From Lottia gigantea (lineage: Eukaryota; Mollusca; Gastropoda; Lottiidae): a DNA stretch of 64,000 bases. Under the pieces are notes generated by a model that worked only from the letters and a program-made list of their open reading frames with translations, ran no database searches and had not been told where the DNA came from. The position numbers were made by a program, and so were the translations under genes. Positions 52,301-64,000 of the stretch are shown here, in pieces (position 1 is the first letter of the stretch; every line of letters begins with the position of its first letter). The DNA lies in contig NW_008710508.1 of the NCBI RefSeq assembly GCF_000327385.1, forward strand, positions 789,914 to 853,913, given 5' to 3'.

Positions 52301-55300
52301 TCATTTGTGGATAGGTCATTCATTGTAGCAGGACCACGGTTATGGAACAAGTTACCTGAAAAGTTAAAAACCTGCCAATCTGTTGAATCTTTTAAGAGAA
52401 AGTTAAAAAAAGCATCTTTTTAGAAGAACCTTTAACTAAAACAACTGTGTGTGTGTATGTGTGTATAGACATTGACTATAATGTAGAAATATTTGTGTTT
52501 GTAAAGTGACATTGAATGCTCATGTTAAAGCACTAATGAGCACTATTCTAAGTTCAATAACCTTAAACTTAATATCCTAGGTTATGATGTACAGTTATAG
52601 GTATGGACTAATGAAAAGAAGACTTTTTCAAGTTTCAAGAATCCTCAAACTGGAACCCTTACCATTAGAATTCAGAAAACCAAGATATATACTCACAACA
52701 GTATCTAGTGCTTGTGGTCTCCATTTATTCTTACTTTTACTTCTAACATCAGTTACTGTAGCTACTGGTAACTACAGATATTATATACAATACAACCATA
52801 TATTTAAATTTATCATTAATTAAACAATATGACCAAATTTCCGTTAAATTTTACCAATAGTCTGTTTAAACAACTACAGAAGCAAAAATATCACAGTTTA
52901 GTTGAACATTGGTTGCAACGGCCAGCCTATATTAGGATTTATTTGTGTGATAGTCTACCTTAAGAAAATGTTTAAACATTTTGAAAGGTGTCTTTAACAT
53001 AAGAACTTCTGAATGCATCTATGTGCATGTAATTGTTTTCTTGTTATTTTGAATCTATCTGCTAAATAAAGAAGTGAAAAATTACATACCTCTGTACATT
53101 GTTCATAGAGTACTTGACAGGCTTGATAATTAAACAGTCGATTTCTATAATAAAACATATCTTCACAGTTGTTAATATAAAATGTAAAGAGCTCATCTAA
53201 TAACGCTAATACATGTTTTGGAGGTAAAATCTGCATAAAGGCAGTATATTTGAAAGCATCAAATCCAATTGTTTTCAAATCAGTTTCTTAACATTTCAGT
53301 ACACATTTTGAATGATTCACTAGGTTCATGATGTTTGTTTATCTCACCTTTTCCAATTAAATTCTGCTTTAACATCATCTAAAAAGTGTGTAACTGAAAT
53401 AAAACAAGTCAAAGTTTCATACTATCCTACAGTAAAGTCATGTAGATCTATATTTACTTGCCCCTAGATATGACACATTATTCAAAAGCAGTTCATATAC
53501 ATTTCATATTTATATATTATCAAAATATAAGAATTTAAAACAAATTATCTGGTAACCCAAAAAATATACCAAATCAAACAGTCCCTTATCGCCATCAGTT
53601 TTAGGTTGTAGATATTTTTGTCACGTGGCCTTCAATAATCTAGAGCCTGTATCAAGTCATTACAACTGATCTATTTCTTTCTTTTAAATCCAAATACGAC
53701 TACTTCAAATAATTTCTACTATAGGTAAGATTAAAGAACTAGTACACACCTTTTATTTTCCAGAAAGGTTCTGGTATAAAGGCTTCAACTTGTTTATATC
53801 TTTCAACAACAAAACCTAAAGTAGGAAACTGACAACTACCATAACTTATTAACTGATCACTTAATACTTCAGGAAATACTTTCTGTAAGCGTAATGTCTG
53901 AAATCTGGTGAAGGCAGCACCTGTAAAAAAGTAATTATATGTAAAAATGTAATTATAATCATATTTTTAGATGAATAGAAAGTTATTCATTTGCAATACT
54001 AATAATTCATTCTAAAATTTATTTCATATAAACATAAGGTGTTGCATAACTACCACTTATTACAGGCTAATAAAATGAAGAATAGAAAAGAGATAAAATA
54101 TGACATACCAATTCTTAAATCTAACTCAGTCCTGACATCTACAGCATCACTGACATTCTGATCAGGAGGAACGAGATTCTGTATTGCTCTGTTAATAGCT
54201 CTATAAAAGCATACAAGATGAAATACTAATTATCATATATTTGATATATTCTGCTAGGTCACTACTGTATGAATGTATATCAATTTATAAGAAGAATTTT
54301 TATTTACTGAAAAGTTATCAAGGAATTATTACTTCTGCAGAGATTTACAAGAAACAAATAATTCAAATATCCATTTCAGTTATGTTAATGAAAAAGGATC
54401 TTATGATTGCAGCTCATTTCATCTCCAAAAATTTTATTTTTACATTTTCATGCTTTATGAATTTTCTACAGATTATTATACTCCTTGTACATGATCTGAA
54501 CTTGACCTGCATGTTTCATAACATAATTTAGTAAGTTAAAAACAGTGTCAGATATGGCCTCACAACAGGTCACAGATCAAACAATGAATATTCAAGAATT
54601 CTCCAAAAGGGAGTAAATAAATCTGATTGATAGAATATCATGAAAAACAGTTTCCTTAGTTTGTTGATGATGATTTTAGAAAATAATGAAATAAATCATC
54701 TAGAGCTGTATTCAAACCAGATAGACAATGTCTCACTCATCTCAACTTCTATTTTGTCACCAACACAAATTGTACAAAAATGTAGAAAGCTTCTGGGAAT
54801 CATTGTTTTTATTGTCTGACAACTACCCTTACATACTGTAATATTTCAAAAACTGCTTACTGTGGTGTTATCTCTGAAAATCGAGCTCTATAAACTTGTA
54901 TTGATGGTTTGGCTATAAAAAAATACATTCATATAGATACTTTATATTGTTTGTAACATGAGTGTCGAAAATCATCAAATTGTAAGACAATTATAAATGC
55001 AATTCTGGGCTTTTTTGACAGCTGTTTTCAAACATTTTGCTACATATTTTGTGGTTAATTCCTGATACAATTTTGTATGAAATATTTTATTCTATGTAAA
55101 CCCTGCGCTCATTTCTTACAATTGGGTATCTAAGTCAGATTGTCTTATGCTACACAAATCAGGCACCATCAAACCATCAAGGCAAGAAAAATGTTGGTTT
55201 CGGACAGTGATTTTGTGAGAGGGGACTTCTTGCAACCATTTTAATATATAATGTTTTAGTATTATAACTTATACTTTTTTCTTATCTGAAAATTGTACCA

Positions 55301-58300
55301 TGAAGCAAAAATATACTTGACATAAGCATTAGTGTAGAAACGGTTAGTGAATTTTACGAACCAAGTAATCGTCGGCATTAACTGTTTGTTACTAAAGATT
55401 ATAAAAGGGGTCAAAAACCACATTTGCAGCAATAACTCACCGTTAACTTAACTAGAGTGTAAATGAATACCCAGGAAGATTTTGGCTAATTCCCCGCGAA
55501 TTGTCGGTAAAAATCGACAGATACCAAACAACCCATTGAAGCGTCTGCTTCAATGTAAGATTACGAGCGGGCCTGACAGAGTTCAGACAGATTGGTACCG
55601 TTGTCACTCATTGCTACAGTCTCTAACAGATCAAAGGTTTTTATACCAGTTGTGGGGTCATTATAATCGCCGTGAATCAGAGTACTGGTTCCACACCTGG
55701 TATAAAACTATTGTCTCTATGAATCCGTACACATGAATATTAATACAGGGTTCATACAGCACTTTGCCTCAAAAATTCAAAGACTTTTCAAGGACTCTGG
55801 GCTTTGAAATTCAAGGACTTTTCAAGGATATCAGTCTGACAGAATACACATGTACCTAACTTCTGAACTGTGAAATCAATAAAGATAGTTAATATTTGTC
55901 AATGGGGTTAATGATAAAAATATACACAATTTGACTCAAAATTCAAGGACTTTTCAAGAGAAAATGGGGTTTTTATGGTGTTTTCAATGACTTTTTTTGA
56001 AATCGAGGTTTTTCAAGGCAACAGACGGAATTCAAGGGTTTTTCAAGGCGGTGCGAACCCTGTAATAAGCTTGAAGCTGAATGACAGGCAAGAAGAAACA
56101 AACAGCAAACAATTAGAGGAGAGTTAATAAAAAGTAATAGTGATAATTGATACCCTATCTTGATTCATTAATCTCAATTATTCAATCACTAAAGATGTTT
56201 ATTTACTAAAGAAAACAGCTTAAAGACTCGTACAGTGACGAAATTTCTGTCAAAATTGCTCTCTTTTTACTTCTTGTAAAATTTACAGTTAACCGATTAT
56301 CTCAAATTGAACCCGGTTACCCATGAAATACTACCCAAAATCGGTTAACTGATTAACTGTTTCAACACTAATAAACATTACCTTCTCTACAAACTTGTAT
56401 AATCTCAAAGCCAATATTCTCTCCTTCTCTATCACAATCTGTCCATATAACTAAATATTTACATCCCTTTACTTCTCTTTCTAATGTTCTCTAAAATATC
56501 ATTCAAATACTATGATCTATATATTTTTCTCAAAATCTGATCTTATTGGTTTGTTGTATTAAATTGCTTCATTCCAATTACTTATGCCCCTGGGATAAAA
56601 TTTTCAAATATTTCTGAAGCAACTTAAATTATAATAAAAAAACACTCAATGACAATTTGATAAGTGATATATATCCAGGCAAAAACACACAATGTAAATG
56701 GAAATTGGTGGAAAAGTTACTAAATAACAAACCTTGATATCAATAAAGTTATCAGGACATATTTTAGTTACTGGAGTTTCGAATAGTTGGACAGGATTAC
56801 AAGAATACCTTAAAAACAAAGAAAAAATGTAGAATAACTACAAATATTCAAAATGTATTATTGCATCAAAAAGATATGAAAATCATACCAATATCCAAAA
56901 GTTTTTAGCTACAATAATTGCTGCAAGGAGCCGAGTGGCTCAGTTATTTAGACGCTTGCTGGCTTACCTGAAGATCCAATCCCAGCATAGGTCAAATTAA
57001 TACCTTTTTAACCCACTTCCACTCTTGTCAATAATATAGGGCTTACATGGCAAACGTGTCTAGTAGTTTGGATGGGAAATTAAACAGAGGTCCCATGTGC
57101 TGTTAAAGATCCCTCAACAGTTGGAAATTGAAAAATGCTGCTATTCTGGCAAAATTGTCTTCATTGCACACTGCATGTTATTGCCTGTCTTCATTAGGTA
57201 CAGAGGAGTATGACTTAAAACTCCATTCATTTCACTACACTGTATGCAATTGACCACACAATTCATTTCTGGGAAGCCAATGGATGTTTTAAAATAAAAT
57301 ATCTTCCAAATTGTAAAGTTGTCTCTTACCATTTTCTATATTGTCCAACGAAATCTAAGCCTAGTAGGTGGCCTGACACAGATGTCATGGTCATATTACA
57401 ATTCTGGTTAAAAACATTATATTCAAATTCATATAGCTTATTAAACTTAGAATATCCTTCTCTCTGTTAAAAAAATGTAATAAAAAAATAATTCAGCTGA
57501 AAATGCAAATAAATGCATATTACAGTGGTGTAACCTATGTTCGCGCAACATTCAACACTGAATTTAGTCAAAATTAAAAAACACAGATTTTTTATTTTTT
57601 GTCTAAGATGTTTTTTCAGATATTCTATGAAATAATTAAAATTGGTTTGTTAAGATTTTCTTGATAAATCCCTCACCTTTACCCTTATTTCATGAGCAAC
57701 CAACTCGATAAAGTCTACAAAATGTGTCACCTATTTTCATGTACAATGTTAGATCTATAAATAAGCCGAGAAAAACATGTTGTATGGATATCATTATAAC
57801 TAATGACAATTCACTCAAAGCACAATCTTAGTGACTGACATAGTGATAGGCCTATATTGCTACATACACAAATACTGACAGACTTTCAATATAGATTATT
57901 GCAAGTTAAATAGTGTACTAAAGGGAAATTTTGTGCAAGAAATTACTTTTTATAGAGAAGGACTGATTTTACGATGAATACATTGGGGAAAATATAACTT
58001 TGATATTTAATCAATTAGCCTAATATGAAATTTGATAATCGATAACCAAAATCATAGATTTATAGAGTACCGTAGATAATCGTTTATTTCAATTATTTTA
58101 CCCATCCCTAGCCTACAAGATCTTTAACAAGTTCGAATATGGATATGATTCGACAACCATGGACGTTGCTAAGACCAAGAAAATAAGAGCCAAATCCAAG
58201 AGGCAAAATTCAGACCAGATTCACTGAGGCACTCAGTACGACTCAGCTAAGAAAAATAAAATTGAAATACTTTTCTCGCAGTTCCTCTTGACATTACTTC

Positions 58301-58384
58301 TGCAATGCATTTGGCAGCATCATTCTTCTCTGCTACATTAAGAACACGAACCATAGTAGCAAACTTTATAAGGCTAAACCTCAT
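43270..58384 (-). CDS. TOP3A: DNA topoisomerase III alpha, about 1013 residues, 30 exons
   Basis: Exons: 58384-58271, 57463-57330, 56808-56733, 56490-56382, 54912-54861, 54200-54110, 53920-53750, 53393-53348, 53144-53090, 52771-52697, 52115-51935, 51722-51616, 51448-51338, 51172-51098, 50868-50818, 50197-50119, 49514-49401, 49196-49127, 49022-48994, 48842-48784, 48348-48194, 48044-47945, 47811-47744, 47297-47224, 46952-46572, 46251-46143, 45982-45893, 45631-45504, 45342-45238, 43301-43270; boundaries may be off by a base or so. TOPRIM shows [14 protein letters not shown] (aa 124-137). The catalytic tyrosine is in [13 protein letters not shown] (about Y340). Then come C4 zinc motifs, an Asn/Gln-rich repeat (aa 733-840), two GRF fingers and a CCHC knuckle (aa 997-1010). 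With BLM and RMI1 the family dissolves Holliday junctions; the mitochondrial form separates mt[13 protein letters not shown] before a second in-frame ATG at 58354 may be a short import leader. Confidence 0.94.
43797..44817 (+). pseudogene. Tc1-like DD34E transposase, frameshifted at both ends
   Basis: The main frame (43848-44750) has helix-turn-helix DNA-binding parts ([31 protein letters not shown]) and the catalytic triad: [18 protein letters not shown] and [11 protein letters not shown], with 34 residues between the second D and the E. The natural start is [11 protein letters not shown] at 43797, but a GA microsatellite (43818-43840) puts it out of frame with the rest. Near 44730 another shift separates the C-terminus ([14 protein letters not shown] ... 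HGGHTRY, ending about 44817). The core is otherwise clean, so the element is fairly young. Imperfect inverted ends flanked by TA may lie near 43653-43691 and 44838-44870. It sits in the last TOP3A intron. Confidence 0.85.
43818..43841 (+). repeat. GA microsatellite inside the transposase gene
   Basis: About eleven GA units follow GCCATC. They encode repeated Glu-Arg in one frame. The family start IERERA is normally short here, so expansion probably caused the frame break. Confidence 0.8.
46572..46952 (-). other. TOP3A: TOP3A exon with Asn/Gln-rich tandem peptide repeat and first GRF half
   Basis: This 127-codon exon starts [20 protein letters not shown] and then carries about five degenerate 10-11-residue repeats of the form [11 protein letters not shown] (variants [32 protein letters not shown]). 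It ends with [19 protein letters not shown], the first half of a GRF zinc finger. The human protein has a Ser/Gln-rich linker here without this repeat, as far as I recall. The repeat is likely disordered. Confidence 0.85.
49626..49950 (-). mobile_element. Short ATACGCCCAC-family copy in TOP3A intron
   Basis: Read on the minus strand it starts ATACGCCCACAT, has a hairpin with a different loop (CTCTCTCT) and the arm ATGTGGACGTATATTGTC. It then has GTCCGTCCGTCAACATTTG, about one module, and ends GTGGGCGTATATGGC ... CTATCTT. The stem is kept while the loop differs from other copies. It lies between exons 16 and 17. Confidence 0.75.
50425..50766 (-). mobile_element. tRNA-derived SINE copy in TOP3A intron
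   Basis: Reverse-oriented copy of the family at 30275-30621. The tRNA-like head is at the right (AGCTGCGATGGCTCAGTGAG on the minus strand) and the conserved tail (GACATAAGACTACATTCATT) at the left. It is moderately diverged and lies between exons 15 and 16. Confidence 0.8.
52205..52580 (+). mobile_element. LINE 3' fragment (CR1/L2-like ORF2 end)
   Basis: A plus-strand frame reads [20 protein letters not shown] followed by [17 protein letters not shown] and a stop at 52421-52423. The PRLWN-LP...SFK-LK motif is the typical C-terminus of CR1/L2/Jockey-type LINE ORF2 proteins. A TG-rich tail and 3' untranslated part follow. It is 5'-truncated, as is usual. It lies antisense in the TOP3A intron between exons 10 and 11. 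Confidence 0.75.
55747..56062. mobile_element. hAT-like MITE with CAGGGTTC ends in TOP3A intron
   Basis: It begins CAGGGTTCATACAGCACTTT and ends GGTGCGAACCCTG, inverted. It is rich in TTCAAGGACTTTTCAAGG motifs, typical of this MITE type. TAATA lies on both sides. It has no coding capacity and lies between TOP3A exons 4 and 5. Confidence 0.7.
56927..57235 (+). mobile_element. tRNA-derived SINE copy in TOP3A intron
   Basis: The head GGAGCCGAGTGGCTCAGTTA, TTTAGACGCTTGCTGG, a middle with ACAGTTGGAAATTGAAAAA and the 3' end ACTTAAAACTCCATTCATTT match the other copies. It has internal deletions. It lies in the intron between exons 2 and 3. Confidence 0.8.
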
Positions 58385-58785
58385 TTCCCTCAAACTTTGT
58401 TTATTTACTAAATATCACCATTCTACTTCTACTTGCGATTAGCGCCATAGTTGAGGCAATGTCAAGGTTGGCGGAAGAGACAGATTGACCCTAAACAAAC
58501 CGGAGACATTCAAACCTGATTAAAGATTTTGGGTAATAAGATGTCCCTTTTCCATCAATATTACACGAAAAAGCACAATTGCAGTCTTAACGGTCTTAAC
58601 TGTTGGTAAAAACAAATACAATTTAGACATGGCAACAGGCATGCCGATCTGTCTGGAATGGATGTCTAGGGCGAATTGGTCCTATGTGTCAAGGTCAGAT
58701 TAAAGTTCAATTTTATAACATCAACAAGTTAAAAGTGACATTCACCGAGTTGTTTGTTGATAGTGTCTTTTGTCTTTCCGTTAAT
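58385..58785. promoter_or_regulatory. Probable bidirectional promoter of TOP3A and UQCC4
   Basis: The two start codons are about 400 bp apart and face away from each other. The sequence is less AT-rich than its surroundings (GATTAGCGCCATAGTTGAGG, GTTGGCGGAAGAGACAG). GGCGGAAG resembles an ETS-type site. No TATA box is evident. The promoter role is inferred from gene layout. Confidence 0.5.
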
Positions 58786-59774
58786 ATGAATACACTTACT
58801 AAAAGATCCTTGATTAAAACTTGTCAAACGTTATTGCGTTTACATGCAGGACCTCGTATATTTATCAGAAGGTATGAATAAATATTATACATAATATAGA
58901 AGGGCCTAAAATCCTAAATCTAAATACAACTGAGACAACTGTGGTGTTTAGACCCAAGGCATTGAATTGAGAGACAGGATGTTTCGGTCTCACCTGAGTC
59001 TCGTCCTGAAATGATTTTTATTTGGAAATACAAGAGAAAAATGCTCATTCCAAAATGTAGATCTACGTAATTTTCACTGGTCATCTTGGAGGGCAGTGTT
59101 TTTATTAAAAAATATTATATTATATCCCATTCTGTAAACCTGAACTTTAAAACAAATGGCATGAATTTGAAATTTTTATTATTAATATTTGTAAAAGAAA
59201 ACAGAATTTCAATGAAATCAGGCTTAGTATAGCCTAGTGTAGGTCTAGGATGTACAGGGTGGTTGGCTAAACAGAACTTACTCAGAATTAAAATCTGACA
59301 TCCAATTCTCTTACAATTAGCCTAAACAAATTGATCTCGATTGGCACCGAATTGAGCTCTTACTGTAAGTGAAATATAAAGATGACAGTATCCCTTTTAA
59401 GTATAAGAAAATTTCATTTATTTACATACTGTATCAAACATCATTCTTCAATTATTTTTATTTTCAGTCAAGTTTTAGTGGGTAGTAACAGAAGTAAATC
59501 AGATGCCACTGAAGAAGGTGAACCAATAAAATTTACTGAAAGTAAAGCTTTTTATCATAAACCAGTTAATAATATAGTATCTCAAAGTAGTATGAATAGA
59601 CCAGTGACAGATATTATCTCACTTTATATATCATTTCTAGTATTGAGTGTTTATTTATACTATCGTGAAGAGAATGACTTGGATGATCAACTTTCTAGAA
59701 CTCTTGATGAAACTTTAGAAGAACATGGCTTTAATACAGATGATTTGAAAAAAAAGTTAAAGACTTCAAAATAA
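58786..59774 (+). CDS. UQCC4: UQCC4/CCSMST1-like mitochondrial complex III assembly protein, 130 residues, two exons
   Basis: Exons 58786-58871 and 59468-59774 join in phase (AG/T across the splice). The N-terminus MNTLTKRSLIKTCQTLLRLH followed by AGPRIFIR is a basic, acid-free mitochondrial leader. GEPIKFTESKAFYHKP matches the PIEFSSSKA-type box of vertebrate CCSMST1. One membrane segment (IISLYISFLVLSVYLYY) is followed by REENDLDDQL, like the YLREE junction of the family, and a Lys-rich tail. The human protein has been assigned to ubiquinol-cytochrome c reductase assembly. An in-frame upstream ATG at 58684 would add 34 residues; the downstream start is preferred because it gives the leader. 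Confidence 0.8.
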
Positions 59775-62341
59775 CTTAAAAAAATACTTTTCAATCGTGG
59801 ATGATATCTAGGACCCAATCACAAAAATATCTTACTAACAAAATGTTAATTATAAGATTTGAATGACATAAATAAAAAGAGACTTGGGATAAGTGTAGTT
59901 GTTTGAGAAATGAGGAAAATTTTCTTCTAATATTCTTAGTCATAGCTCGTCATCAATCTTAGCCTTGTGTATCTATAATTATCTGTGTTTCAAAGTTAAA
60001 AAGACAAGTCACTTTTCCAATATTTTCCATTTTGAAAATCTGTTAATGTACACAATATACTCAATCATCCTGTCACACTTTTTACAGCTGCAGCGAAGAT
60101 ATCTGGGTGTCAAGACTTTATTTACCTCAAGTTCCAGGGGTAAACTTGTGAACAAAATAAATATAAAGTGAAGTTTCTTGTTTGAGGTTTATTGAAGGAA
60201 TTATGCATTGCATAGGACAGTGGTTCTGAAGACATTATATTTAAGACCCAAATCAACCTCTGAAAATGGTAATTCCGCCCCATTAACTTTTCTTCTTGCA
60301 ACTAGTGAAAAACTGAAAATTGACATCAGCAGTAGCATAATGACATGACTGGCCAATTAAAGTCAGCGATGCCACTGTAGAGGTTATATTACGTAGAGGT
60401 TATATTACGAATGGATCTCATCATCTTTTCAGTCTTAGTTATATATTCTGGGAAATGTGTGTGAATATATGAATAAAAAAAAATATTTAATAGGGCCTAT
60501 CTGTATTTTTTATTATCTCTGCATGTTAATAGTGTATGAATGTGTATTAAAGGGATTGTTAAGGCTTGGTGACACAACTTGAACCATTCCAATTTTCAGA
60601 CTTATGTGAATCTTTCAATTCCACAAAAATTAAGTGTTTTATGACACCACTAACTGCTAAATTTGCATTTAATTCAAGAATGCAACCAAGTTTTAGTGGA
60701 ATTGCTGGAACCACAGATTTCTGATTGAAAAAAAAAAATGAAATGAATGGAGTTTTACGTCCTACTTTTCTGCACCATGTGGGCTAATGAAGATGGGCAA
60801 CGCCATGTAGGGTGCATTTTGCCAGGACAGCGGCATTAGCCTGCTATTTTTCGATTTCCAACTGTCGAGGGATCTTTTACGCGCACAGCCTGTAGCACAC
60901 AGGGCCTCGGTTTATTGTCCCATCCGAATGACTAGACGCTTTTTCCATGTCAGCCCCTCGTACCTGCATCACTGACAGGGGGAAACCGGGTTGAAAAATC
61001 CGAAGGTATTGTCTCGGCCTATGCCGGAATTGAACCCTGGACCCTCAGGTTAGCGATCAAGCGTCTAACTCAAGGAGCCACCGCGGCTCCCAGACGTCTG
61101 GTTGAAAATTGGAATGGTGCACAAATAATGATAAACCTTTGTAAATACAGACTTCTTTGATAAATTTGATTAGTTCGTAATTATAGTATTCCATTTTTTT
61201 TCCTGCTGCCCCAATCCCACATCTACTCTTTCCGAATTGCATTTCACACAGATTGTACAGTATATGAGTAAGCTGAATAAAGAGGGTAGCTTGCCAGACA
61301 GTAATACACGCCTAATCACGGCCTCAGGCGAATCTTCAGAGAGCATTCTATGCTTTCCCTGGTATACCAAAACCCATTTCTTATGACTGGTTGTTAAATT
61401 TTCCTGATAATTACAAAATGTTGATGTATGCCAGCTTCATAAAATCAGTGTTGGATTCTTTACACCCTAGCAATGCATTGCAAGGTAATGTCACACATAG
61501 TGGCCTCAAGTTCTGATCTAGTCAGCTTGTGAGCAGTAATAAGATAGTTTAGAGATTTAAGTAGAATCAGCCTTGAGCGGGAATGATTATCAAAATCACC
61601 TATTAATCTAATAACATTGTAACAGTAATCTCATCTCATTACAGTTGGATATCCAAGGTGACTCTGGTACACACAAATCTGTGTTGCAATACATACAGTG
61701 GTGGTTCTTGTAAATTTATGGGAACTTGATGTATCATTGCCAGCAAACAAGGCCTGACAATGCCATGATCTTAACATTTCATGAAAAGCTGGATAAGGGG
61801 AAGAAATAATATAAAAAAGGTTGAGTAAGCATTCCTTTATTTTCTACAGCCAAACATTATCAGTTGATATGTGTCCATCTAGCCGAAACCATTTTTAATG
61901 TTATAAAATAAATATATTTCCTAAGGGAATTTCCATGCTGTATGGAGGCTGCCAATCGTTTATGAAAATGAGGACAAATTTATGTAAGTTTTTAAAAATA
62001 CTCAAGAGATCAGCTTACTATAATGATGATAAAATGATTATTTACAATGAGATAAATGAAACTAAACCATGAGGGACAAACATGAACCTACAGATATTTA
62101 TTTAACGATAGATGATGCTACATTAAAAACACAGATTATGGTTAAAACTTAAGAAAGGTAAAGATCAGTCTTGGTCACAAGAGAAGTTGACAAGAAAATA
62201 AATAGATGACAAAACATCACTGTAAACTTAGAAAATAATGTCTGATGAAATAATTATAAAATGTTCACACCATCTATTATGAAATTGTAAAATCACATTG
62301 AAAAACAATGATGTCTTTGATGTCTGATGAAGAGGAAATTT
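59775..62341. other. Intergenic stretch between UQCC4 and H3.3, with one SINE
   Basis: AATAAA occurs near 59870 and probably ends the UQCC4 transcript. Apart from the SINE at 60728-61091 I see no gene or clear repeat. The part near 62341 is the 3' untranslated region of the histone gene. It lacks an obvious histone stem-loop, which fits polyadenylated H3.3. Confidence 0.5.
60728..61091 (-). mobile_element. tRNA-derived SINE, best preserved copy
   Basis: On the minus strand it starts GGGAGCCGCGGTGGCTCCTT, then GAGTTAGACGCTTGATCGCT and GGGTCCAGGGTTCAATTCCG, with recognisable A-box and B-box positions, and ends GGACGTAAAACTCCATTCAT with a TTTCATTT tail. TCTGATTGAAA near 60720 and TCTGGTTGAAA near 61097 may be the target duplication. 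Confidence 0.85.
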
Positions 62342-63901
<1,560 letters not shown>

Positions 63902-63997
63902 ATTGGTTGTGGCATTCACAAAGATCTCGGCTATGATTGGTCAAAAACGGGATACGGTGATTGGACAAAAAGACACTATTTTCTTGAATATGATTGG
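63902..63997 (-). promoter_or_regulatory. Cluster of four CCAAT boxes upstream of H3.3
   Basis: ATTGG occurs at 63902-63906, 63936-63940, 63960-63964 and 63993-63997, that is, CCAAT on the minus strand reading toward H3.3. Three are in the extended context CCAATCA preferred by NF-Y. Steps are 34, 24 and 33 bp, near the spacing known for multi-CCAAT promoters. The window ends here, so more may lie beyond. Confidence 0.75.
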
Positions 63998-64000
63998 CCG

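Noticed and set aside
55482-55736. An 84-residue plus-strand frame
   Set aside because: No recognisable domain and no splice or start support; it is kept only as an unexplained sequence block.

Overview
The window looks like AT-rich nuclear DNA of a lophotrochozoan animal, most probably a mollusc. I infer this from spliced metazoan genes with GT-AG introns, a tRNA-derived SINE family, and very abundant non-autonomous repeats built from GTCCGTCCGTCC-type modules, a style typical of mollusc genomes. No species can be named from the sequence alone.

Layout. Positions 148-11561 are a fossil Polinton with 6-bp target duplications (GCTCGT) and nearly identical inverted ends; several of its genes are broken. 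Positions 11762-18441 hold no host gene. They contain a tRNA-Lys-like pseudogene, a probable PIF/Harbinger remnant split by a 2.7-kb Mutator-like element with a perfect 9-bp target duplication, and smaller repeats. Positions 18442-21829 and 25738-28649 (minus strand) are two tandem GRB2/drk adaptor genes with the same five-exon structure. Head to head with the second is UCP4/SLC25A27 (29775-34508, plus, ten exons). Next comes CBY1/Chibby (38856-42558, plus, three coding exons), whose introns are filled with repeat arrays. TOP3A occupies 43270-58384 (minus): 30 coding exons can be placed, giving about 1013 residues, and the last is a 32-nt exon behind an intron that holds a Tc1-like transposase gene. 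UQCC4/CCSMST1 (58786-59774, plus) is divergent from TOP3A across about 400 bp. A spliced histone H3.3 gene (62342-62977, minus) has four CCAAT boxes upstream, at the window edge.

The host genes do not form one pathway. GRB2 is a receptor tyrosine kinase-Ras adaptor, Chibby is a cilium and beta-catenin protein, and TOP3A acts in the nucleus and mitochondria. UQCC4 and UCP4 are mitochondrial, and H3.3 is the replication-independent histone. The strongest unusual signals are the tandem GRB2 pair, the TOP3A tail (Asn/Gln-rich repeat, two GRF fingers, and a zinc knuckle completed by the micro-exon), and a modular repeat family with a conserved 5' hairpin that recurs in introns throughout the window.

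All exon boundaries were placed by eye from splice consensus, reading phase and remembered family sequence. No alignment or database search was run.
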